In this document: in pieces, positions 16,855-22,019 of the stretch
How the letters are laid out: every line of letters begins with the position of its first letter
How positions within the stretch are numbered: the first letter of the stretch is position 1
Assembly (NCBI GenBank): GCA_964569295.1
Contig: CAZMVU010000067.1
Span: forward strand, 1 to 22,019
Length of the DNA stretch: 22,019 nucleotides
Reading direction: 5' to 3'
Source of the DNA: CAZMVU01 sp964569295
Lineage (GTDB): Bacteria; Hydrogenedentota; Hydrogenedentia; Hydrogenedentales; JAGMZX01
The notes under the pieces: generated by a model
Database searches by the model: none
What the model saw: only the letters and a program-made list of their open reading frames with translations
Told to the model about the DNA's origin: nothing
Made by a program: the position numbers and the translations under genes

Positions 16855-17663
16855 TGCCGGGACCATGGTTTGCTGGCGTAGACGTCGGTTCCGCGACCAC
16901 GAAGTGCGTGCTCATCGATGAGGCGGGGTGTGTGCTGACGCAGGTGGTGCTCCCGAGCGGGGGCAAACTGACCGCAGCCGCAGACCGTGCTATTGCCCAG
17001 GCGATCGGCGAAGCCGGCGGTACGCCCGACAATATCGCGGCTCTGGTCTCGACAGGCTACGGCCGGGAAAACGTCAAAAACCGCACCAAGGCCGTGACCG
17101 AGATCACCTGTCATGCCCGGGGCGCGCACACCGTGTTCCCCGAGGCGCGTTCGGTCATCGACATCGGCGGGCAGGACTCGAAAGCCATCGCGATCGAGCC
17201 GGACGGCCGCGTGCGCCGGTTCGAGATGAACGACAAGTGCGCCGCGGGCACCGGCCGCTTCCTCGATGTCATGGCCCGCACCCTCGAGATCGACTTGAAG
17301 GATATCGGACCCACGGCACTCACCGCCGAGAAGCCCGCGCATATATCGTCTACATGCACCGTGTTCGCCGAGAGCGAGGTGATCTCGTTGCTCGCGCAGG
17401 ATATGGCAATCCCCGAGATTCTCGCCGGGCTGTGTGAGGCCATCGCGCAGCGGGTAAACTCACTCGCCACCCGCGTCGGCATGCACCCGGAAGTCATGAT
17501 GACCGGCGGCGTCGCGAAGAACGCCGGCGTCGTGAAGGCCATCGAGACAAAGGTGGGCCATCCAATCACCGTGCCGCCGGAACCGCAGACCATCGGCGCG
17601 CTGGGCGCCGCGCTCTTCGCCCGCGACTTGGCAAAGAAGCAGGCGGAGAAGATTAACCACTAA
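16854..17663 (+). CDS. BadF/HgdC-type ATP-dependent activase
   Basis: A 269-residue ATPase of the BadF/BadG/BcrA/BcrD/HgdC family. Such activases are homodimers with a bridging [4Fe-4S] cluster that push one electron, driven by ATP hydrolysis, into the dehydratase. The phosphate loops are GVDVGSATTKCVLID (8-22) and IDIGGQDSKAIAI, with the adenine-side MMTGGVAKNAGVV near the C-terminus. The cluster cysteines are Cys129 (KCAAGTGRF) and Cys168 (STCTVFAESEV), 39 apart as in the glutamate-fermenting HgdC. It starts inside the preceding stop codon. The last codons and the TAA lie in a repeat (17649 onward), so the native C-terminal end may have been replaced. The activase should be highly oxygen-sensitive. 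Confidence 0.9.
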   Translation: MPGPWFAGVDVGSATTKCVLIDEAGCVLTQVVLPSGGKLTAAADRAIAQAIGEAGGTPDNIAALVSTGYGRENVKNRTKAVTEITCHARGAHTVFPEARSVIDIGGQDSKAIAIEPDGRVRRFEMNDKCAAGTGRFLDVMARTLEIDLKDIGPTALTAEKPAHISSTCTVFAESEVISLLAQDMAIPEILAGLCEAIAQRVNSLATRVGMHPEVMMTGGVAKNAGVVKAIETKVGHPITVPPEPQTIGALGAALFARDLAKKQAEKINH

Positions 17664-17862
17664 GGCACAAAGGACACAAAGAAGATCACAAAGCAGGGGG
17701 GCCGTTGCCCCCAACGTCTCCGGCTTAGAAGAATAAGAGATTTCACCACCGAGACACAGAGGGGGCACAGAGGAAGACGGGAGAAGAGGAAGAAGAGAGA
17801 GCAGAGCTTCCAAATACAAGTGCGTTCCCAAATGAAATTTGGGAACGAGGGCGCAGAGGCAT
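17649..17862. repeat. left repeat block of the DUF4160/DUF2442 island
   Basis: Four modules in order. (1) An A-rich ACAAAG unit at 17649-17693, whose start overlaps the activase 3' end and which matches 18467-18511 at roughly 40 of 45 bases. (2) CGTTGCCCCCAACGT at 17703-17717, a small hairpin repeated at 18745-18759. (3) 17735-17799, about 65 bp nearly identical to 18391-18455, differing by one G. (4) A perfect 10-bp hairpin at 17824-17846 (GTTCCCAAAT, GAA, ATTTGGGAAC) with a decayed partner at about 18705-18731. No gene is in the block. Confidence 0.8.
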
Positions 17863-18135
17863 ATGACAATGCCAACAATTTCGATGTTCTACGGAATCAT
17901 AGTTCGGATGTATTTTGCTCCCGGCGAGCACAATCCTCCGCATTTCCACGTGTACTATAATGAATACAAGGCATCGTTCGACATCGAGAGCCTGGAGATG
18001 ATCCAGGGCGAAATCCCTCGCAAACAAAGGCGGCTTGTCGAGGCTTGGGCCGAACTGCATCAGGACGAATTGCGGGCCAACTGGCAACTGGCGATGAGCG
18101 GCGAGCCCTTGTACAAGATTGAGCCGCTGGCCTAG
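17863..18135 (+). CDS. DUF4160 protein (toxin-antitoxin-like pair, first gene)
   Basis: A 90-residue DUF4160 protein. The hallmark N-terminus MPTISMFYGIIVRMYF begins at ATG 17869; ATG 17863 is two codons earlier. The following HNPPHFHVYYNEYKASFDIE holds the conserved His-Pro-Pro-His-Phe-His cluster (residues about 24-29), then IPRKQRRLVEAWAELHQDELRANW. DUF4160 genes are found next to DUF2442 genes, and the pair has been suggested as a toxin-antitoxin-like module; the activity is not established. The DUF2442 start lies 12 bases after the stop. Base composition is clearly less GC-rich than the dehydratase genes, pointing to transfer. The only nearby structure upstream is the 10-bp hairpin. Confidence 0.85.
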   Translation: MTMPTISMFYGIIVRMYFAPGEHNPPHFHVYYNEYKASFDIESLEMIQGEIPRKQRRLVEAWAELHQDELRANWQLAMSGEPLYKIEPLA

Positions 18136-18147
18136 GAACTGCTCCCA

Positions 18148-18387
18148 ATGTACAAGTCTGTTACGCACGTTGAACCAACGGATGACTTCCAGCTCATTCT
18201 CGAATTCGACCATCGTGAGAGGAAGATTTTTGATGTTAAGCCGATCTTGTCCGTCGGTGGGTTTGCTGCGCTTAAGGACAAGCAGGCGTTCAGGAAGGTT
18301 CATATAAGCTTCGATACAGTCGCGTGGGAAAACGGGCTGGACTTGGACCCGGAGTACCTGTACGCAAAAAGTAAAGAAATGCAGTAA
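18148..18387 (+). CDS. DUF2442 protein (toxin-antitoxin-like pair, second gene)
   Basis: A 79-residue DUF2442 protein, full length for the family. It has the two-strand opening MYKSVTHVEPTDDFQLILEFDHRERKIFDV, the central PILSVGGFAALKDKQAFRKV, and the end signature SFDTVAWENGLDLDPEYLYAKS. It probably forms a compact beta-sheet subunit that binds its DUF4160 neighbour or DNA; that is inference. TAGGAA, which overlaps the DUF4160 stop, acts as the ribosome-binding site, so the pair is one operon. Like DUF4160 it has lower GC than its flanks. A repeat copy begins three bases after its stop. Confidence 0.85.
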   Translation: MYKSVTHVEPTDDFQLILEFDHRERKIFDVKPILSVGGFAALKDKQAFRKVHISFDTVAWENGLDLDPEYLYAKSKEMQ

Positions 18388-18782
18388 CACAAGAGATTTC
18401 ACCACCGAGACACAGAGGGGCACAGAGGAAGACGGGAGAAGAGGAAGAAGAGAGGAAGAGAGAAGTAAGATTGACCACAAAGGCACAAAGCACACAAAGA
18501 AAGTCACAAAGGTTAGGATGCACGTTGCTCTGTTGTGGCCCCTCCGTGTTGTGGCCGGTCTCCCGACCGAGCCACGGGCGCGACCGAAGGTCTCCAGTTG
18601 CTCTGTTGTGGCCACTCCGTGTTGTGGCCGGTCTCCCGACCGAGCCACGGGCGCGAGACCTGCGGTCAGAAGCGTGGCGCGGTCCGGAGACCGGCCACAA
18701 CGAAGAATGAAATCTGGGAACGAGGGCGAAAAAATTGGAAGGGACGTTGCCCCCAACGTCCTCTCTTCATTAGGAGCACCCG
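18388..18782. repeat. right repeat block of the island
   Basis: Module 3 copy (18391-18455), module 1 copy (18467-18511), a tandem 60-bp repeat (18524-18656), an inverted GAGACCGGCCACAAC end (18687-18701), the degenerate hairpin partner (about 18705-18731), and CGTTGCCCCCAACGT at 18745-18759. AGGAG at 18772-18776 is the ribosome-binding site of the next gene. No coding gene is seen. The longer open frames are low-complexity Arg/Ser/Pro translations of the repeats. Confidence 0.75.
18524..18656. repeat. tandem 60-bp repeat, two units
   Basis: Unit 18524-18583 and unit 18597-18656 differ at one of 60 bases and are separated by 13 bases. Each contains GTTGTGGCCGGTCTCCCGAC, whose inner part returns inverted at 18687-18701. 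This makes a stem-forming intergenic repeat family rather than a CRISPR array: it has only two units, and the spacer is too short. Confidence 0.75.
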
Positions 18783-20015
18783 ATGAGCACGCGCGTGAAG
18801 ATCAAGTCGGCTGGCAAGATGAAAGAGCTCATGATGCTCTATTACATGACCGCGAAGGCGGCGGAGGACGACCCGAACAAGAAGATCGCCTGGATAACCA
18901 GCGGCGGGCCCGTCGAGATTCTCCATGCCGCCGGCGTGATCCCCATCTACCCGGAGAACCATGCCGCCATGCTCGGCACCATGCGCATGGCCGACTCGGT
19001 GTGCGCCGCGGCGGAGGACGCCGGCTATTCGCGGGACCTGTGCTCCTATGCGCGATCGGACTTCGGCTCGATCATGACGGGCGAGAGCCCCATCGGCGGG
19101 TCGCCGAAGCCGGACCTGCTGGTGTGCTGCAACAACATCTGCGGCACGGTGACCAAGTGGTATCAGGAGTTGCAGCGCATCTTCGATGTGCCGCTCGTCT
19201 ACATCGATGCGCCCTTCCAGTACGGGGAGGACAACCACGCGGCCATCGACTATGTGAAGGCGCAGCTCGAGGAATACATGCAGACCGTCGGGGAGGTCGT
19301 CGGCGAACCGATCGACCCGGAGAAGTTCATGCAAACCGCCGGGCTTTCTCAGGAGGCGGTCACCCTGTGGCGCGAAATTCAGCTTATGCTCGCCCACAAG
19401 CCGGCGCCCATGAACTCGTTCGACACGTTCATCCACCTCGCGCCCATCGTAACGCTCCGGGGTACGCCGGAGTGCGTCGAGTACTACACGGCACTGCGCG
19501 ACGAGATGCAGGAGCGCATCGACGCGGGCGTGGCCTCGGTCGAGAACGAGACCTACCGCCTCGGCTGGGACAACCTCGCCATCTGGTACAAGGTCAAGTT
19601 TCTCGCGGAAAAATTTGCCGAGCACAACGCCGCGCTTGTCGTGTCGACTTACACGGAGAACTTCTGCTATCAATATCCGCACCGGAGAGACGACGACCAG
19701 CTCTGGAACATGGCGGCGGATTACATGGCGGGCTATATCAACCACGGACTCGAGTTCCGCGAGCGCGACCTGAAGCGCATGGTGGACCAGTTCAACCTCG
19801 ACGGGCTGGTGATGCACTCGAACCGCTCATGCCGTGCCTACTCGTTCGGACAGTACGAGTTGGCCAAACGGCTCGACGAAAAATTCGGCATTCCCTCGCT
19901 CATTATCGAAGCGGACCAGAGCGACACGCGTGTGTGGAGCGACGAGCAGGCGGCCACACGCATTGACGCCTTCATGGAAACCATCGCGGCCCGTGGCGCG
20001 GGCAATGTGGCCTGA
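18783..20015 (+). CDS. 2-hydroxyacyl-CoA dehydratase-family subunit, second
   Basis: A 410-residue HGD-D family protein, the likely partner of the subunit at 15709. AGGAG lies six bases before the ATG. The opening MKELMMLYYMTAKAAEDDPNKKIAWITSGGP is typical of the larger HgdA/BadE/FldB-like chain. The position equivalent to Cys38 of the first subunit is not Cys (WITSGGPVEILHAAG). Candidate ligands are Cys74, Cys87 (DLCSYARSDFGS), Cys116 and Cys120 (VCCNNICGTVTKWY), and Cys350 (SNRSCRAYSF). Two unlike subunits plus an activase fit a heterodimeric dehydratase or benzoyl-CoA reductase-like enzyme better than a homodimeric double-cubane protein. The 1.1-kb island separates it from the activase. 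Confidence 0.88.
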   Translation: MSTRVKIKSAGKMKELMMLYYMTAKAAEDDPNKKIAWITSGGPVEILHAAGVIPIYPENHAAMLGTMRMADSVCAAAEDAGYSRDLCSYARSDFGSIMTGESPIGGSPKPDLLVCCNNICGTVTKWYQELQRIFDVPLVYIDAPFQYGEDNHAAIDYVKAQLEEYMQTVGEVVGEPIDPEKFMQTAGLSQEAVTLWREIQLMLAHKPAPMNSFDTFIHLAPIVTLRGTPECVEYYTALRDEMQERIDAGVASVENETYRLGWDNLAIWYKVKFLAEKFAEHNAALVVSTYTENFCYQYPHRRDDDQLWNMAADYMAGYINHGLEFRERDLKRMVDQFNLDGLVMHSNRSCRAYSFGQYELAKRLDEKFGIPSLIIEADQSDTRVWSDEQAATRIDAFMETIAARGAGNVA

Positions 20016-20054
20016 CAGCTGGCGCCCGCGGACCAGAAAGGTGCGGAAACGCCT

Positions 20055-21059
20055 ATGCAACAGGAACTGGACCGGGAAACGCACTCGCCGGCATTGGAAT
20101 TAGCGGTGGAACCGTCGCCTTTTGTGGAAGCCTCCGCGCCCGCGAATGGCCCGCTATGCTGGCCCTATTTCGTGCTGGCGCTGGCGGCATTGGCGGCGGC
20201 GATGTACCCGCAGTTTGTCAACACCACCGAGGGCGCCATGGCGCTTTCGTGGCCGCTGCTCGAACTGCCCAGTGTGCAGGGGGCGATCGCCAGCCTCCCG
20301 GACAGCGCGGGCCCGCTGGCGGGGTTCATGCTCCTGGTGGTATCCGGCCTGGCGGCGGCAGCGCTGCTCGCCCTGACCGCCAGCCTTGCCAAGGGGATCC
20401 TGCGCCCACTCCTCATGCATGCCTACGCGGTCTTCGCGTGGGTGGCGCTCTACGCATTCGATGGCTTGGGAGCACAGATCTTTGATGGACCGGCATGGAT
20501 GCACGGAGAGAATCCCCTGCTGCCCGTGGCGGGCATGCTCGGGCTCGTGGCTGCGGCGCTCGTCTATGCCGGAGCCGTGGCGCGTGTGCGTGCGCCTTCC
20601 AGCCGCGTGGCCGGTGCGGCCGGCGTGCTCGGCTTGCTCTGGTTCGGCGTGGCGCTCCTGTATCCTTTTTCCCCGCCAGATATGGGCTTCATGCAGCCGG
20701 TGACGCTCATGTTCACCGAGCAGGGCGTGTGGGCACACCAGGTCATCGGCTTCTTCCGCCTGGCGGCCATGGTGGCGCTGGCGGCGGCGGGCGTGGTGTG
20801 TGTATTGAACCTTGGCGACGGGCCCGGCGCACGGGACCGCGCGAAACTGGCGCGTACCGTGTGGTGGGTGCACATGGCATTGCTCATCGCCGCGCCGCTT
20901 ATCTTGCTCGTGTACCTGCGTGTGCCCGAACCGGCGCCCGGGGAACAGTTCATCACCGCCGTGGCGAACCTCGGCCGGCACGGGCTGATCACATTCACCC
21001 TCGCTTTTCTTGCCTATGTCTCCGCCGCTGATCTGGCCTGCGAAGCCGACAAAGCGTAG
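20055..21059 (+). CDS. multi-pass membrane protein, function unknown
   Basis: A 334-residue integral membrane protein not assigned to a family. After a polar N-terminus (1-34), hydrophobic helices lie at about 35-53, 88-110, 118-136, 157-176, 185-204, 229-252, 270-289 and 303-325, so about eight. Ala, Leu and Gly dominate, and the loops are short. The longest loop, after the first helix, is Ser/Pro/Leu-rich. Conserved-looking His residues in helices (MHAYAVF, WAHQVIGFF, WVHMALL, GRHGLITF) could suggest heme or quinone binding, but this is only a hint. AAAGGTG precedes the ATG. The gene begins 39 bases after the second dehydratase subunit, so it may belong to that operon. Confidence 0.75.
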   Translation: MQQELDRETHSPALELAVEPSPFVEASAPANGPLCWPYFVLALAALAAAMYPQFVNTTEGAMALSWPLLELPSVQGAIASLPDSAGPLAGFMLLVVSGLAAAALLALTASLAKGILRPLLMHAYAVFAWVALYAFDGLGAQIFDGPAWMHGENPLLPVAGMLGLVAAALVYAGAVARVRAPSSRVAGAAGVLGLLWFGVALLYPFSPPDMGFMQPVTLMFTEQGVWAHQVIGFFRLAAMVALAAAGVVCVLNLGDGPGARDRAKLARTVWWVHMALLIAAPLILLVYLRVPEPAPGEQFITAVANLGRHGLITFTLAFLAYVSAADLACEADKA

Positions 21060-21144
21060 ACGCAGTGCGGCCGGGCTACGCAAACCGTTGGCGCAACTTT
21101 GGAGTGCGCTGGCTTGCCGCCGCTTTTGCGCGCGTGGACTGGTC

Positions 21145-21163
21145 GCGGTTTTACCAGAACCGC
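21145..21163. terminator. possible hairpin between converging genes
   Basis: GCGGTT at 21145-21150 pairs with AACCGC at 21158-21163 over a 7-base loop. It lies between the membrane-protein gene (+) and the Rrf2 gene (-), where a terminator is expected. There is no T-run on either side. Confidence 0.25.
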
Positions 21164-21219
21164 CCGGTGCACGGATACCGGGGCGCCCCATGAAGTACGG
21201 CAAACGGCTGAAGAAGTAC

Positions 21220-21678
21220 CTACTTTGCATCCTGCGCGGCGCGCGCCATGAGACAATTCACCTGTTCCCGGAGTTCCGGGCTTGGCAGCGGCGTCTCCGC
21301 CAGGTCGGCGAGGGTCCAATTGTCGAGCGCGTTGATGATGGCCTGCTGCAACTCGTGCATGGCCGCATGAAACGCGCACACCTGCTCCAGATCGTCGTGC
21401 GGTGCGCAATAGTCGCCCAGAATCTGCCCCTGACACGCCTCGACAACGGCCCGCAACGTGATGTCTTCCGGCCGCCGCGCCAAGGTCACGCCGCCGCGCG
21501 TGCCCCGGTGCGCCTGCACGATGCCCGCCTTCGCAAGCTGCGTGTTCACCTTCGATAGATACGTGGTCGACGCGCCGAGCTGCTTGGCGAGTTCACCCGG
21601 CGCCACGGGGTGCTTGTCATCGCGCAGCGCCAAGTAAACCAGCGCCTGAATGGCGTTGAGTGAAGTTTTCGTAAGCAT
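21220..21678 (-). CDS. Rrf2-family transcriptional regulator
   Basis: A 152-residue Rrf2-type DNA-binding regulator, probably a dimer. The start at 21678 (MLTKTSLNAIQALVYLAL) matches the family's N-terminus and follows GGAGAAAG; upstream in-frame residues do not belong to the family. The winged helix is at about 1-65, with GELAKQLGASTTYLSKVNTQLAKAGIV as the recognition helix-turn-helix and GTRGGVTLA as the wing. Three cysteines (Cys82, Cys91, Cys101) follow at the place where IscR- and NsrR-type members hold a [2Fe-2S] or [4Fe-4S] cluster, but their spacing is wider than the IscR pattern. It may sense iron-sulfur status, nitric oxide, or redox. It has its own promoter with an overlapping palindrome, so self-control is likely. 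Confidence 0.88.
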   Translation of the reverse strand: MLTKTSLNAIQALVYLALRDDKHPVAPGELAKQLGASTTYLSKVNTQLAKAGIVQAHRGTRGGVTLARRPEDITLRAVVEACQGQILGDYCAPHDDLEQVCAFHAAMHELQQAIINALDNWTLADLAETPLPSPELREQVNCLMARAAQDAK

Positions 21679-21714
21679 CCACTTTCTCCGGGGAAGGTCC
21701 ACACACACAACCAG

Positions 21715-21744
21715 AGTATAGCAAGCGGTTTCGGGCATGCCCAA
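21715..21744 (-). promoter_or_regulatory. promoter of the Rrf2 gene with overlapping palindrome
   Basis: On the - strand TTGGGC (21739-21744), 18 bp, then TATACT (21715-21720). The perfect palindrome GGGCATGCCC at 21733-21742 covers the -35 and spacer. Further half-sites GGGCAT occur at 21750-21755 and 21772-21777. A repressor bound here would block this promoter. Confidence 0.5.
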
Positions 21745-21792
21745 ATGGCGGGCATAACTTAGCCCGGTATTGGGCATCTTACATAAACCGGG

Positions 21793-21837
21793 ACAGTCAC
21801 TGTTTATATTGACATTCCGTTCCATCGCGGGTAGCAT
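21793..21837 (+). promoter_or_regulatory. outward-facing promoter with upstream palindrome
   Basis: TTGACA at 21809-21814, 17 bp, then TAGCAT at 21832-21837, a good sigma70 match on the + strand. The 11-bp palindrome ACAGTCACTGT (21793-21803) lies just upstream. The gene it would drive is outside the window. The stretch 21679-22019 contains no gene. Confidence 0.5.
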
Positions 21838-21984
21838 GGGTGCATGCCAAGAGTCGCGCGGATAGTCGTACCGGGGGCTGCACACCACGTGGTGCAACGG
21901 GGGAACAACACGCAGGATGTCTTTTTTGGTAATTCTTTAGCCGTATGGCGCAAGGGAGCGCACGTGTTTTCGCCAATCTGCCCT

Positions 21985-22001
21985 GTGATAGCGAATACCA
22001 G
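21985..22001. repeat. 17-bp repeat, right copy
   Basis: GTGATAGCGAATACCAG, identical to 1603-1619 and in the same direction. The following GTGGGCGATGGGG resembles the bases after the left copy only loosely. It is 18 bases from the window end, so a longer element cannot be judged. Confidence 0.6.
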
Positions 22002-22019
22002 TGGGCGATGGGGATAGCC

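Noticed and set aside
18524..18656. CRISPR array
   Set aside because: There are only two 60-bp units with a 13-bp gap and no cas gene, and an inverted partner follows, which fits a structured intergenic repeat.
18666..19817. Long - strand open frame opposite the second dehydratase subunit
   Set aside because: It is antisense to a well-supported family member; no recognisable domain.
18518..19966. Open frame running from the tandem repeat into the second dehydratase gene
   Set aside because: It begins in repeat DNA and overlaps the real gene in another frame; the translation is low-complexity Arg/Pro/Gly.
15709..20015. Double-cubane-cluster (YjiM/YjiL-like) reductase
   Set aside because: Those use one homodimeric partner for the activase. 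Here two unlike HGD-D subunits are present, which fits a heterodimeric enzyme better.

Overview
This is a 22 kb chromosomal fragment from a GC-rich bacterium, read as 21 protein genes on both strands. I see no rRNA or tRNA gene and no CRISPR array. The gene set suggests a carbohydrate-degrading, redox-versatile heterotroph: exported polysaccharide-active enzymes, a sorbosone-dehydrogenase-type quinoprotein with a cytochrome c lipoprotein, and an oxygen-sensitive Fe-S radical dehydratase. Together with host-type intergenic repeats, this fits the Planctomycetota / Hydrogenedentota neighbourhood. That placement is inference, because no phylogenetic marker is present apart from hisG.

Layout. Positions 1-1408 hold two unrecognised genes on the + strand. 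Positions 1638-3261 (-) hold hisG and an upstream membrane-protein gene. Positions 3734-4867 (-) hold a GT4-type glycosyltransferase that has lost both glutamates of its usual signature. Positions 5095-9291 (+) are a polysaccharide-degradation block: a Tat-exported BNR_4 beta-propeller, translationally coupled to a GH50 agarase-like glycosidase, then a DUF2161 PD-(D/E)XK protein. Positions 9610-11129 (+) hold a small membrane-anchored protein and a membrane-anchored M-A-type metallopeptidase. Positions 11228-12337 (-) hold a 73-residue protein and a PHP-domain phosphoesterase. Positions 12517-14318 (-) hold the quinoprotein dehydrogenase and the cytochrome c lipoprotein. Positions 14401-14549 are a MITE-like palindromic element with 12-bp flanking direct repeats. 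Positions 14596-15486 (-) hold an RmlD-like reductase.

Positions 15709-21059 (+) are the most interesting stretch. A first HgdB/BcrC-type dehydratase subunit overlaps the gene of its BadF/HgdC-type activase. A second dehydratase subunit and an eight-helix membrane protein follow. Between activase and second subunit lies a 1.1-kb lower-GC island with a DUF4160/DUF2442 pair (toxin-antitoxin-like) framed by two sets of matching repeat modules. The left repeat set overlaps the last codons of the activase. At the right end an Rrf2-family regulator (-) diverges from a promoter that points out of the window.

How the genes may work together: the exported BNR_4 and GH50 proteins would break down a galactose-type or uronate-containing polysaccharide. 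The PQQ dehydrogenase and cytochrome would feed electrons from sugar or aldehyde oxidation to the respiratory chain. The dehydratase operon would serve anaerobic 2-hydroxyacyl-CoA or aryl-CoA metabolism. None of the substrates can be read from the sequence.
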